From NCBI GenBank assembly GCA_034007295.1, contig JAVERC010000001.1, forward strand, positions 62,001 through 126,000: 64,000 nt of DNA, in the 5' to 3' direction. The position numbers and the translations under genes are program-made. The DNA comes from JACKCP01 sp034007295. Its GTDB lineage: Bacteria > Desulfobacterota > Desulfobacteria > Desulfobacterales > JACKCP01. Positions 16,791 through 24,903 of the stretch are shown one piece after another. Each line of letters begins with the position of its first letter. Position 1 is the stretch's first letter. Under the pieces are notes generated by a model that was not told the origin of the DNA, did no database searches, and worked only from the letters and a program-made list of their open reading frames with translations.

Positions 16791-18089
16791 ATGGTTTTAG
16801 CAAAAAAATTTTTTCTTTTTTTAGTTGCATTATTTTTTTTAACAGCATCTGATTTATATTCAGAAACTTTTTTGAAAGATAAGCTTTTCCCGTTAGATAT
16901 TATTTATTCAGACGTTAAAGGACTAAGGGTTATTCTTGTAGATAAAGAATCCCAAAAACTTTATTTGCTTGAAAATAAAGATGATTTTTTTGAACTTATA
17001 ATGGAATTTAAATGCTCAACAGGAAAAAATAAAGGCGATAAGATTGTAGAAGGGGATTCAAAAACTCCTGAAGGAGTTTATTTGATAACAGGCCATTATA
17101 CCAAACAATATCTTTCACCTGTGTACGGAACAAGAGCTTTAACTCTTGATTATCCAAACTACCTTGATAAAGCAGAGGGAAAAAACGGCTATAATATTTG
17201 GATTCATGGGACAGATAAAGAGCCTCTTGAAGAAAGAACAACTAATGGATGCGTTGCACTTTTAAATAAAGATATTGATGTTCTTTCTGATTATATTAAG
17301 GTTGGTTTAACTCCAGTAATTATAACTCAAAAAGCTGAATTTTATAATTCAGAAGCTGAATATGAGAATAGAAAAGAAAAGTTTTCCAAGCTCTTTACCC
17401 TTTGGCTAAAATCAATTGAGGCTGGCACTTATCATGATTATTTGAACTTTTATTCAAGTGATTATTTACCTGATATAGCATGGTGGGCTGAGTGGGAGAA
17501 TTTAAGAAAAAATTTTAACTCATTTAGCCTGTCAAAGAGTTCTTTAAATGTATTTAGAGAAAGCAATAAAGTTTATACATTATGGCTTAATTTTTTTCTG
17601 GATGTAGATCAAGTAAAAAGCAGGGTTTTAAAAAGGAAACTTTTTATAAAATATGAGAATGATACACCTGAAATTATTGGCGATATATATTTAGATGGAT
17701 CTGAAGATCTTTTAAGTGCAGCAATGGGAATTAAAAACAAAGTGATGTTTAGCCAGGATGTAAAAGATCTTATACATACATGGGCTAAGGCCTGGTCTTC
17801 TAAAAATATAGAACTATACGGTGAATGTTATTCATCGGAATTTTTTTCCGAAGGAATGAATAAAAGAAACTGGCTTATGTATAAAGATAAACTTAATAAA
17901 AAATACGATTACATAAAAATTGATATTAAAAGTCCTAGAATAGAAAAAAAAGGAAGGCATGTAAAAGCTGTCTTTTTTCAAAATTACGAGTCAAGTGGGT
18001 TCAGTACAAAGGGGATTAAAACTTTAGTACTTAAAAAAGAAGAGGGACGATGGAGAATTTTAAAAGAGAGCTGGAAAGAAACAGGGTGA
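16791..18089 (+). CDS. YkuD-domain L,D-carboxypeptidase/transpeptidase with NTF2-like C-terminus (Csd6/Pgp2-like)
   Basis: A 432-residue secreted protein: signal peptide (~1-24), YkuD catalytic domain (~42-180) with H139-G140-T and the T-N-G-C154-V motif, then two NTF2-like domains (~205-310 and ~325-432). This layout matches H. pylori Csd6 and Campylobacter Pgp2, which trim tetrapeptide to tripeptide and set helical shape; a transpeptidase role cannot be excluded. The Arg usual after the catalytic Cys in transpeptidases (SHGCVR) is Ala here, as in shape-type enzymes. ATG directly abuts 'aggagg', so ribosomes probably use the upstream 'aaaggg'. It heads a four-gene run ending in a bactofilin. 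Confidence 0.82.
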   Translation: MVLAKKFFLFLVALFFLTASDLYSETFLKDKLFPLDIIYSDVKGLRVILVDKESQKLYLLENKDDFFELIMEFKCSTGKNKGDKIVEGDSKTPEGVYLITGHYTKQYLSPVYGTRALTLDYPNYLDKAEGKNGYNIWIHGTDKEPLEERTTNGCVALLNKDIDVLSDYIKVGLTPVIITQKAEFYNSEAEYENRKEKFSKLFTLWLKSIEAGTYHDYLNFYSSDYLPDIAWWAEWENLRKNFNSFSLSKSSLNVFRESNKVYTLWLNFFLDVDQVKSRVLKRKLFIKYENDTPEIIGDIYLDGSEDLLSAAMGIKNKVMFSQDVKDLIHTWAKAWSSKNIELYGECYSSEFFSEGMNKRNWLMYKDKLNKKYDYIKIDIKSPRIEKKGRHVKAVFFQNYESSGFSTKGIKTLVLKKEEGRWRILKESWKETG

Positions 18090-18841
18090 AAAAGGATTTG
18101 GGAGACAAAGCAAGAAAAAAATGGTCACTGCTTTTTATAAGCAGCACGGGTAAAGTTTTTAATTTAACTTATATAAGATCTTTTGTTTTTGTTTTGTTGT
18201 TTTTTGTTTGCCTGCTTTTGGGAGCTGCGGCTTTTCTTTTGACTGCCCTTACCTATGTAAAAACTACTAATTCAGAACTAGTCAAGACAATTGAAATAGC
18301 TAATTCTAAACTTGAAAATCTAAAAAATAAAAATGAAGAGCTAAGAATTAAGCTTGCTTTTTTAAAACCCTCAAATAATTTAATAAAGCCCTCTAAAACC
18401 TCTAATGAAAAAAATGATAATAATGAAAATAAAGATGTCCTAGAAAAAAAATCAATTAAAATAATTAATGATTTTTCAAAAATTCCTCTTGAAATAAAAA
18501 ATATTGAAATAAAAAATTTTAAGGATCATGTAGAAATAAATTTTGAATTGCAAAATGTTTCCAAATCAGACTTAACAATTTCCGGCCATATATTTGTATT
18601 GCTTAAAAATAATAATATTCCTGATGAGCATTGGATGATTTCGCCTTATTCACAAATTTCAGGAGGAAAGCCTTTAAGTGCCTTAAATGGGCAGTTTTTT
18701 TCAATTATGAGATTTAAGCCCGTAACAATTAAGTTCCCCCAAATTTCAAGTACAGGAATGCTTAATCTTGCAGAAGTATTTATTTTTGCAGAAGATGGAG
18801 AACTTGTCCTTAAAAAAGGTTTTAGTATAAATGAAAAGTAA
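18050..18841 (+). CDS. Single-pass membrane protein with coiled-coil and periplasmic beta-rich domain
   Basis: A 263-residue protein of no family I recognise. A basic cytoplasmic N-terminus (~1-38) is followed by one membrane helix (~42-66), a short coiled-coil (~72-106), a Lys/Asn-rich linker and a beta-rich periplasmic domain (~125-263). The ATG at 18050 overlaps the preceding gene by 40 bases; a GTG at 18086, overlapping its stop codon as GTGA, is the alternative start. It lies between Csd6-like and Csd4-like genes, so it is a candidate membrane link between the bactofilin and wall enzymes, a job Csd5 does in Helicobacter. That role is inference. Confidence 0.75.
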   Translation: MENFKRELERNRVKKDLGDKARKKWSLLFISSTGKVFNLTYIRSFVFVLLFFVCLLLGAAAFLLTALTYVKTTNSELVKTIEIANSKLENLKNKNEELRIKLAFLKPSNNLIKPSKTSNEKNDNNENKDVLEKKSIKIINDFSKIPLEIKNIEIKNFKDHVEINFELQNVSKSDLTISGHIFVLLKNNNIPDEHWMISPYSQISGGKPLSALNGQFFSIMRFKPVTIKFPQISSTGMLNLAEVFIFAEDGELVLKKGFSINEK

Positions 18842-20630
18842 ATTTTTTTTGTTTTTTTTCTTTGTTTTTTTGAATTTTGTACATTCTTATGCTTTTGAAA
18901 GCTCTGCTGTAAGAAACAGCAGGAAAGAACATGTTGTATATTTTGAAAATACAGATTACGAGCTGCATGTTTATAGAATTTATGGAGAGGAAAAAGGCAG
19001 TACATTAATGATTATCGGCGGTATTCAGGGAGATGAGCCAGGAGGTTTTTTAACTGCTGATTCATATGCGGATATTTCCCTTGAAAAAGGGTCTCTTATT
19101 GTTGTTCCAAGAGCTAATCTGCCTTCTATTCTAGTTCAGAAAAGAAGTATAAATGTAGATATGAACAGAAAGTTTGCAGATGAAGATGCAAAAGTTTATG
19201 AGGGTAAAATTGTAAAAATTTTAAAAGAGCTTATATCTAAAAGCGATTGTCTTTTAAATCTTCATGAAGGCTCAGGCTTTTTTTATCCTGAATGGATAAA
19301 TGACATGAAAAATCCTATGAGATACGGACAGTCAATTATTGCAGATTTTGAAAGCATAAATCTTGAAAATGGAGAAAAAGTAAGTCTTTTAAATATGGCA
19401 GAAAGGGTTGTCCAAAAAATTAATGAAAAAATTGATGACCCTTTACTTTATTTCAGATTCAATAATCACAGAACGTCTGAAAACGACTCAAAACATAAAG
19501 AGCAAAGAAAATCAGCTACTTATTTTGCAGTGACAAAGTGCAGTATTCCTGCCTTTGGAATAGAGGCGAGCAAATCACTTCCACTTCTGCAAAAGGTGAA
19601 ACACCATCAATATGCAATAAATGCTTTTTTTGATGAATTTGGAATTATTCCTGAGCTGCCTCCCCTTGTTTTGGAAAAGCCTGAACTTAAATACATTGTT
19701 CTTTCAATAAATAATAATACTCCAATTGTTCTTGGCAGGGAGGAAACTGTCTATGTTCAAAAAGGATCTAAGATTAAAGTTGAACATGTTCAGGCAAACT
19801 ATTCAAGGGGGCTTACAGTTGATATTATTGATTTTGGAGGAAAAAATGATATCAGAAAAAGTATTGTAATTGATAAGGACACAAGAATTTCTGCAAAAAA
19901 GGACTATGAGCCTTGCGGATCTGTATATGTTAAAATTTCAAATAAAAATGATCTTGAAACTTTTTCTGTTGCTGAAAAAAAAATAAAGGAAAAATATTTT
20001 TATTTTAATGTAAGAATTAACAAAGATAAAACAGTTTATGTTAGAAATAAAGGTATTCTAAATGTTTCCATGGGTGATTTTATTGAAATTATTGATGTTG
20101 ATTCAGGTATGTATGATCCAGCATCCCTTGAAGTAAATATTAAAGGTTATGTAAATGACTCCATGAATAACACTGGAGAAGACAGGGGGTGTATTGTAGA
20201 CACTTCTAAAGATTTTTGGTCCAAATATTCAATTGATAAAAATGGACTGCGTTATCCAGTTGTAGCATCAAAAGGTGATGAAATTGCAGCTTCAATGATT
20301 ATAGAGCTTAATCCTGAAACAGAAAAAATTTTAATTTTAAAATCAAATGAAAATAAGCTGTATGGAATTAATGAAAATATGGAATTTACAATTGATAACC
20401 CAAATAATATTTTTTTTGAATCTGTTGCAGGTATAAATCAAGATGATTTAAAAAACGGGTTTTATTACTTAATGACAGATCAAAACAGATTTGTTGATTT
20501 AAGCTTAAGACCTGCTTTAATAGAAATGTTTGAGCCAGGGAAAAATGAGCTTGTAATAAGTCTTTATGCAGGGCTTGATGGGAAAAAACAAAAAAAGTGT
20601 GATTTTAAAATAAGAGTAAAGGAGAAATAA
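18831..20630 (+). CDS. M99-family D,L-carboxypeptidase (Csd4/Pgp1-like)
   Basis: A 599-residue secreted metallopeptidase. After a signal peptide (~1-22) comes an M14-like fold with the M99 signature: zinc ligands Q66 and E69 in 'GGIQGDEPGG' and H145 in 'LLNLHEGSGFF', then 'VVPRANLPSI' and 'NVDMNRKF', and a likely catalytic Glu in 'FGIEASKSL'. A long C-terminal region (~290-599) carries beta-rich domains. Csd4 and Pgp1 cut the terminal residue of peptidoglycan tripeptides and are needed for helical cells. The start overlaps the previous gene by eleven bases, and the bactofilin begins right after its stop. Confidence 0.85.
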   Translation: MKSKFFLFFFFVFLNFVHSYAFESSAVRNSRKEHVVYFENTDYELHVYRIYGEEKGSTLMIIGGIQGDEPGGFLTADSYADISLEKGSLIVVPRANLPSILVQKRSINVDMNRKFADEDAKVYEGKIVKILKELISKSDCLLNLHEGSGFFYPEWINDMKNPMRYGQSIIADFESINLENGEKVSLLNMAERVVQKINEKIDDPLLYFRFNNHRTSENDSKHKEQRKSATYFAVTKCSIPAFGIEASKSLPLLQKVKHHQYAINAFFDEFGIIPELPPLVLEKPELKYIVLSINNNTPIVLGREETVYVQKGSKIKVEHVQANYSRGLTVDIIDFGGKNDIRKSIVIDKDTRISAKKDYEPCGSVYVKISNKNDLETFSVAEKKIKEKYFYFNVRINKDKTVYVRNKGILNVSMGDFIEIIDVDSGMYDPASLEVNIKGYVNDSMNNTGEDRGCIVDTSKDFWSKYSIDKNGLRYPVVASKGDEIAASMIIELNPETEKILILKSNENKLYGINENMEFTIDNPNNIFFESVAGINQDDLKNGFYYLMTDQNRFVDLSLRPALIEMFEPGKNELVISLYAGLDGKKQKKCDFKIRVKEK

Positions 20631-21068
20631 GTGGCTGCTAAAACAAAAAACCTTTCTATCATAGATAACGATCTCAGGGTGGAAGGGGAGCTTTCTTCCG
20701 AAGGCAAGCTTGTAATAAAAGGAATAGTTAAAGGCTCAATTTCAGGAGAGTCAGTAATAATTGCAGAAGAAGGCCAGGTTTATTCTGATATGGAAGTAAA
20801 TGATGTAACAATAGGCGGCGTTTATGAGGGTGCTGTCAAAGCTAAAGGAAAAGTGGTTATTTTAGCTTCCGGCAAGTGCACTGGTACAGTTACATGCAAT
20901 GACCTTATTGTTGAAAGCGGGGGCATTATAAACGCTGAAATAATATGCACAAGAGATGACGGCCATTTTATTGAAAAAAATGCATCTGAAAAAGGTGGTT
21001 TGTCCAAAAAAAAATGGCTTAAAAAAAAGGAAGAAAAACTAGATAAAAAAGAAGAAAAAGTACTATAG
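20631..21068 (+). CDS. Bactofilin (CcmA-like cytoskeletal protein)
   Basis: A 145-residue bactofilin, which polymerises into filaments and positions wall enzymes. The core beta-helix spans ~8-105, with repeats such as 'LRVEGELSSEGKLVIKG', 'VKGSISGESVIIAEEG' and 'GKCTGTVTCNDLIVESGG'. The tail is Lys/Glu-rich. The start is GTG directly after the upstream stop, with 'ggag' as ribosome site. In Helicobacter the bactofilin CcmA works with Csd peptidases, and the gene order here repeats that partnership. Its 3' end overlaps the convergent CYTH gene by six bases. Confidence 0.9.
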   Translation: MAAKTKNLSIIDNDLRVEGELSSEGKLVIKGIVKGSISGESVIIAEEGQVYSDMEVNDVTIGGVYEGAVKAKGKVVILASGKCTGTVTCNDLIVESGGIINAEIICTRDDGHFIEKNASEKGGLSKKKWLKKKEEKLDKKEEKVL

Positions 21069-21671
21069 GCAAAAATTTATTATTTCGCCTGAAAAGGTTT
21101 TTTGATCAAACTCTTTGAAATTTTCAAATGTTATATCATTAAACTCTAGTTTATGCTTTAATTTAATTTTTTCAAAAATACTTCTGTATGAAGGTAATAT
21201 TTTTTTATTCCAGTCAAGGTCAAGAGCTTGAGCTGCAAGTTTAATGTCTGATTTTGTTCCTTCAAGCTCTATAAAATCGCCAAAAGGTAGTCTGTCCAGG
21301 CAAATTTCCAAATTATTTTTTAAAAAAATCTGTCTCATTTTTTCATAGACCTGGGTATTTGAATATCCAGAATTTTTTAAAATATAGTTTAATTCTTCAA
21401 AAGAACTTGCAAAAACTTCGGTTTCTTCTAGTTCTTTAAATTCATTCGATGAATGGGGGAGATGTTTTTTAAAGGTTAAAATTGTTTTTCCAAGATATGA
21501 CCTTAACCTTAAAATTTTATTTTGTTTTTTAAGATATTTGTTTTCAGTATCAAATAAAATATTTTTTTCTAAACTGTTTTTCCCTGATTTATCAGCGTAT
21601 TCGATTACTTTGTGCAGAATTTTTTCATAATTTTCAATATAAAATTTGACTTCAATTTCAATTAATGGCAT
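21063..21671 (-). CDS. CYTH-domain protein (class IV adenylate cyclase/thiamine-triphosphatase-like)
   Basis: A 202-residue CYTH protein. The signature E-I-E-V-K at the N-terminus, 'ILRLRSYLGKTILTFK' (~73-88), 'ICLDRLPFGDFIELEG' (~130-145) and other charged strands form the triphosphate tunnel. Members act on triphosphate substrates (adenylate cyclase CyaB, thiamine triphosphatase, tripolyphosphatase); the sequence does not tell which. Monocistronic and convergent with the bactofilin gene. Confidence 0.82.
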   Translation of the reverse strand: MPLIEIEVKFYIENYEKILHKVIEYADKSGKNSLEKNILFDTENKYLKKQNKILRLRSYLGKTILTFKKHLPHSSNEFKELEETEVFASSFEELNYILKNSGYSNTQVYEKMRQIFLKNNLEICLDRLPFGDFIELEGTKSDIKLAAQALDLDWNKKILPSYRSIFEKIKLKHKLEFNDITFENFKEFDQKTFSGEIINFCL

Positions 21672-21759
21672 ATAGAATTCCTTGTAAATAATGAGTTTTT
21701 TGGTGGATATAAATATTTTATCGGCTTATGTCAATTATTCTATTTTTCTTTTTATTAAG

Positions 21760-21788
21760 TTGACATTTAAAAATTGTAAATGTATATC
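21760..21788 (+). promoter_or_regulatory. Sigma70-type promoter of rplM-rpsI
   Basis: TTGACA (21760-21765) and TATATC (21783-21788) are separated by 17 bases, about 35 bases before the rplM start codon. The -35 is consensus and the -10 matches four of six bases. Confidence 0.65.
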
Positions 21789-21823
21789 TTAGAAGTTATT
21801 TTTTTGTTACGGGGAGTGTTAAA

Positions 21824-22258
21824 GTGAAAAAACAGACATATAGTGCTAAAAAAGAAGACATCCAGAAAAAATGGTATGTTGTTGATGCTGAAGGTAAAGT
21901 TCTCGGCAGGCTGGCTTCAGAAGTAGCCAAGATAATAAGGGGAAAGCACAACCCTTTATTTACACCTCATGTTGACTGCGGAGATTTTGTAATAATTGTT
22001 AATGCTGAAAAAGTTGTTCTTACAGGAAGAAAACTTACTCAGAAAAAATATTACAGACACAGCGGATATACAGGCGGTTTAAGAGAAACTACAGCTGAAA
22101 AACTTCTTGAGAAAAAGCCTGAACAGCTTGTAAAAATTGCTGTTAAAGGTATGCTTTCAAAAAGCAAATTAGGAAGGCAGCTAAATAAAAATTTAAAAGT
22201 CTATTCAGGTTCAGTTCATCCTCATAATGCACAGCAGCCTGAAGTTCTTGAATTTTAA
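21824..22258 (+). CDS. rplM: 50S ribosomal protein L13
   Basis: A 144-residue L13: 'WYVVDAEGKVLGRLASEVAKI', 'GDFVIIVNAEKVVLTGRKL', 'KKYYRHSGYTGGLRE' and 'AVKGMLSKSKLGRQL' are all diagnostic. The start is GTG with 'gggga' upstream; no ATG fits. It forms the usual pair with rpsI 23 bases downstream. Confidence 0.98.
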   Translation: MKKQTYSAKKEDIQKKWYVVDAEGKVLGRLASEVAKIIRGKHNPLFTPHVDCGDFVIIVNAEKVVLTGRKLTQKKYYRHSGYTGGLRETTAEKLLEKKPEQLVKIAVKGMLSKSKLGRQLNKNLKVYSGSVHPHNAQQPEVLEF

Positions 22259-22281
22259 GCAGGATAAACAGGGGAATACAA

Positions 22282-22677
22282 ATGGCAAAGGAAAGTATAT
22301 ACTACGCTACAGGAAGAAGAAAGTCTTCTGTTGCAAGAACTTGGATTGAACCAGGTTCAGGTGAGATTTATGTAAATGAAAAGCCTGTTGAAACATATTT
22401 TAGTATTCAGCGTCATTCTTTAAGCGTTATTGAACCGCTTAAAATTACAGATCAGGCTTCAGCTTTTAATGTTAGAATTAAAGTTAAGGGCGGCGGGATT
22501 ACAGGACAGGCAGAGGCTGCCAGACACGGAATCAGCCAAGCACTTATAAAATTTGATCCGGATTTGAGAGAAGTTCTGAAAAGGGCTGGTTTTGTAAGAA
22601 GAGATCCAAGAATGAAAGAAAGAAAAAAGTACGGCCAGAAAGGTGCTCGTGCAAGTTTTCAGTTTTCAAAGCGTTAA
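22282..22677 (+). CDS. rpsI: 30S ribosomal protein S9
   Basis: A 131-residue S9: 'YYATGRRKSSVARTWIEPG', 'GGGITGQAEAARHGISQAL' and the basic tail 'RKKYGQKGARASFQFSKR' ending in K-R, which reaches the P-site tRNA. It is followed by a strong terminator at 22706-22734. Confidence 0.98.
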   Translation: MAKESIYYATGRRKSSVARTWIEPGSGEIYVNEKPVETYFSIQRHSLSVIEPLKITDQASAFNVRIKVKGGGITGQAEAARHGISQALIKFDPDLREVLKRAGFVRRDPRMKERKKYGQKGARASFQFSKR

Positions 22678-22705
22678 TTTTTTTTTCAAAAAATTTTTGG
22701 TATAT

Positions 22706-22734
22706 AAAGGAGACTTTAAGTCTCCTTTTTTTTT
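22706..22734 (+). terminator. Rho-independent terminator after rpsI
   Basis: AAAGGAGACTT pairs with AAGTCTCCTTT around a minimal loop and is followed by a run of nine T, about 30 bases after the rpsI stop. Confidence 0.92.
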
Positions 22735-22756
22735 ACCTGGATTTGGTTATTTTAAC

Positions 22757-22935
22757 CTTGCTGCATATGAAGTCAAATTTTATCAGCCTATACTTGTGCT
22801 ATACATGATCTAAATTAACACATAAGATTCAGCAAAATTGGAAAGCTCTCAGGGTATCATATTTTTAAATATAATATGCTAAAGTCATTGAAAATTTATT
22901 AATTTTAAAATATGAAAAGCTCAATTTAGGTTTTA
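22757..22935 (+). repeat. Diverged second repeat family, copy B (uninterrupted)
   Basis: This aligns to both halves of copy A (1280-1383 and 1537-1595) but lacks the 141-bp MITE-like insert and its duplicated TAAATA; the junction falls near 22877. The remaining part of the 420-base gap between rpsI and the next gene (22936-23098) is AT-rich with no recognisable feature. Confidence 0.6.
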
Positions 22936-23098
22936 CTAAGTTGATAATCAAATAATAGTTTGGAAATTTTTTCACCAGCTAAATTGAACCAATTTTTAAG
23001 GTTTAAATTTTAAAATATCTCAATTGAATTCTTGAAGTGGGATATTTGACAAACTAAATTTAGTCCTTAGTTTTTATTCAAATTAAAAGGAGATGAAA

Positions 23099-23290
23099 AT
23101 GGAAATTTTTCAAACAATTATAGTTGTATTTATAGTGTTTATTGCTTTTTTTTATATTTTGAGAACTGTTTTTTCAAAAAAGGAACAAAAGTGTTGTTCT
23201 GATTGTTGTGAATGTGCATGTTCAAGTTGTAAAGATAATTCCAATTTTTTAAGAATTGATAATTCATCAAAAAAAAATAATTTTAATTAG
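23099..23290 (+). CDS. Small Cys-rich membrane protein, FeoB-associated type
   Basis: A protein of about 63 residues: one membrane helix at ~4-24, a basic patch, then a cysteine cluster (C-C-S-D-C-C-E-C-A-C-S-S-C) and a polar tail. This is the pattern of the FeoB-associated Cys-rich membrane proteins, normally found next to the ferrous iron transporter. No feo gene is in this window, so it is an orphan. I use ATG 23099, six bases after 'aaggag'; the ATG at 23093 lies too close to it. Confidence 0.7.
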   Translation: MEIFQTIIVVFIVFIAFFYILRTVFSKKEQKCCSDCCECACSSCKDNSNFLRIDNSSKKNNFN

Positions 23291-23400
23291 TTTTAAATTT
23301 TTTTTAAATAGCTATTGAATTTCTTCCTGTTAAAATAAAATAAGTTATTTTTTATTCAAAAAAACTTTTTTTAAAATTAGTCTTGTTATATTCTTTTTAC

Positions 23401-23883
23401 ATGAAAAAAATATTTTATACATTAATATTTATCGTCATTTCCTGCAAAACATTTGCTGGCGAATTTGATTTTAGAACTGTTAATTGGGGGATGACTAGAG
23501 TAGAAGTTCTCGCATCTGAAAAATTAAGACCTCTTAAGGTTGCAGATGATTATATTTCCTATAAATTTAAATTTTTTGGAGGAGATATTTTTTTACTTTA
23601 TGAATTTGTTCTTAATAATCTTTTAAGTGCTAAATATGTTTATGAAAATCCGAAAGATGAACATGTTGAGAAAATTTTTGAAGTTTTAGATATTAAATAT
23701 GAAAAAAAGGAAACTATCAGCAATAGTGTTTTCTATCAAAATATTTCGACAGCAGTTAAAATAGAATATTTTGATAATTATTTGAAAATATATTATAAAA
23801 GCAAAAAAATTGATGAGCTAGATAAAAAAAATACAGAAAAGTTAAAAGAAAATGAAAAAGAGTATTTGTTATCAATCTTTTAG
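23401..23883 (+). CDS. Hypothetical secreted protein with W-G-M motif
   Basis: About 160 residues with a signal peptide (~1-18, ending near A-G-E). The segment 'FRTVNWGMTRVEVLASE' matches a common motif in small periplasmic proteins of unknown role (W-G-M-x-x-x-E-V), followed by beta-strands and a Lys-rich tail. The likely start is ATG 23401; an earlier ATG at 23383 would put extra residues before the signal. No clear ribosome site. The 3' end overlaps the next reading frame by 32 bases. Confidence 0.6.
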   Translation: MKKIFYTLIFIVISCKTFAGEFDFRTVNWGMTRVEVLASEKLRPLKVADDYISYKFKFFGGDIFLLYEFVLNNLLSAKYVYENPKDEHVEKIFEVLDIKYEKKETISNSVFYQNISTAVKIEYFDNYLKIYYKSKKIDELDKKNTEKLKENEKEYLLSIF

Positions 23884-24133
23884 GTGCATAGTTATTTTTA
23901 TTTTTTTGTTTAATTTTGCTTTATCAAGTAACTGGAAGGTTAATGAAAGAATTTTTTTTCAAAAGAATTCAAAGTGGTGTGATTTGGAAAAAGAAAAAGA
24001 ATCTGTTTTTTTTATAAAAAATTCAAATTTTTTTCAAAAAAATTTGAGTTGGATAAAAAAAGATAAAGCTTGGTTTGTTAAAGATAAGATATGGATTGAT
24101 ACTGAAAAAGAAAACATTAATGAGTCTAATTAA
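23852..24133 (+). CDS. Hypothetical small secreted, Trp-rich repeat protein
   Basis: A 93-residue frame with a hydrophobic signal-like segment (~11-25) and a short Trp/Lys repeat: 'KWCDLEKEKES', 'LSWIKKDKAWF' and 'KDKIWIDTEKE'. It overlaps its upstream neighbour by 32 bases and its downstream neighbour by 14. No homologue is recognised and the ribosome site is weak. The compact overlaps favour a real gene, but a chance frame is possible in such AT-rich DNA. Confidence 0.45.
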   Translation: MKKSICYQSFRCIVIFIFLFNFALSSNWKVNERIFFQKNSKWCDLEKEKESVFFIKNSNFFQKNLSWIKKDKAWFVKDKIWIDTEKENINESN

Positions 24134-24779
24134 AAAATTAAAGTCTTTTTTTAAAAAAAAAATTCAAAAAGATTCACAATTTATTGTTGATGAAATAAAA
24201 GAAGAAAAACCACCTGAATTATCAGATAAAAAAGATACAAATTTTATTTTTAGACATGAATTGATACCTAATGAAAAGGATGGTTTCAATAAAGTTACAA
24301 AAAAAAACCTCCAACCAAAGCTGGTAAAGAAGAAGAAAGCTTATCAAACAAAAGTTGAAAATAAGGTAAAAATCAGAAGAATTTCTTCAAAAGAAGATCT
24401 TTATGAGCTTTTTACTGGAGAAAAAAATCCAGGTATAAATGAGTATATTCCATCTCAAATCAAGGACTTAAGCAATCCTGGGAAAAATTGCAAAAAGGAA
24501 GCAAAATTAAATCAAAAAAAAGTTGTCGATCTTCATGGGCTTAGTTCTTCTGAGGCTGTCCAAAAAATTGAAAATTCAATTATTTCAGCTAAGCATAAAG
24601 GCTTTGGTTCTGTGCAGTTTATAACTGGAAAAGGCAAACATTCTCAAAATATGAAACCTGTTTTAAGGTCTTTAGCAGAGAAAAAGGCTGTTGAATTTAA
24701 AAAAAGAGGTAAAATTTGTTCTTTTGAGTGGGAAAAAAAGCATAAAAAGAAAAGCGGTTCAATTATTTTTTATCTTTAA
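24120..24779 (+). CDS. Smr-domain protein
   Basis: About 219 residues with a basic, low-complexity N-terminal half and a C-terminal Smr domain (~135-219): 'VVDLHGLSSSEAVQKIE' holds the D-L-H-G motif and 'FITGKGKHSQ' the T-G-x-G-x-H motif, which together define this nuclease-like fold of MutS2 and stand-alone Smr proteins. ATG 24120 is preferred; an upstream ATG at 24075 would extend it by 15 residues inside the previous gene. It ends the run of three overlapping genes. Confidence 0.8.
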   Translation: MSLIKKLKSFFKKKIQKDSQFIVDEIKEEKPPELSDKKDTNFIFRHELIPNEKDGFNKVTKKNLQPKLVKKKKAYQTKVENKVKIRRISSKEDLYELFTGEKNPGINEYIPSQIKDLSNPGKNCKKEAKLNQKKVVDLHGLSSSEAVQKIENSIISAKHKGFGSVQFITGKGKHSQNMKPVLRSLAEKKAVEFKKRGKICSFEWEKKHKKKSGSIIFYL

Positions 24780-24903
24780 ATATGGTTTTAAGCAGAAGTT
24801 TAGTTAGAATTTTTTTTATTTTGTATGAATGAAATTTTTAATTTAATTTTTTTAAAAATTTTTCTCAGGCTTAATTCTATTTTTTCGTATTAATTAAAAA
24901 AAT

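Noticed and set aside
22941..22951. TTGATAATCAA as a second Fnr box
   Set aside because: The spacing between half-sites is one base instead of four, so it does not fit an Fnr/Crp dimer.
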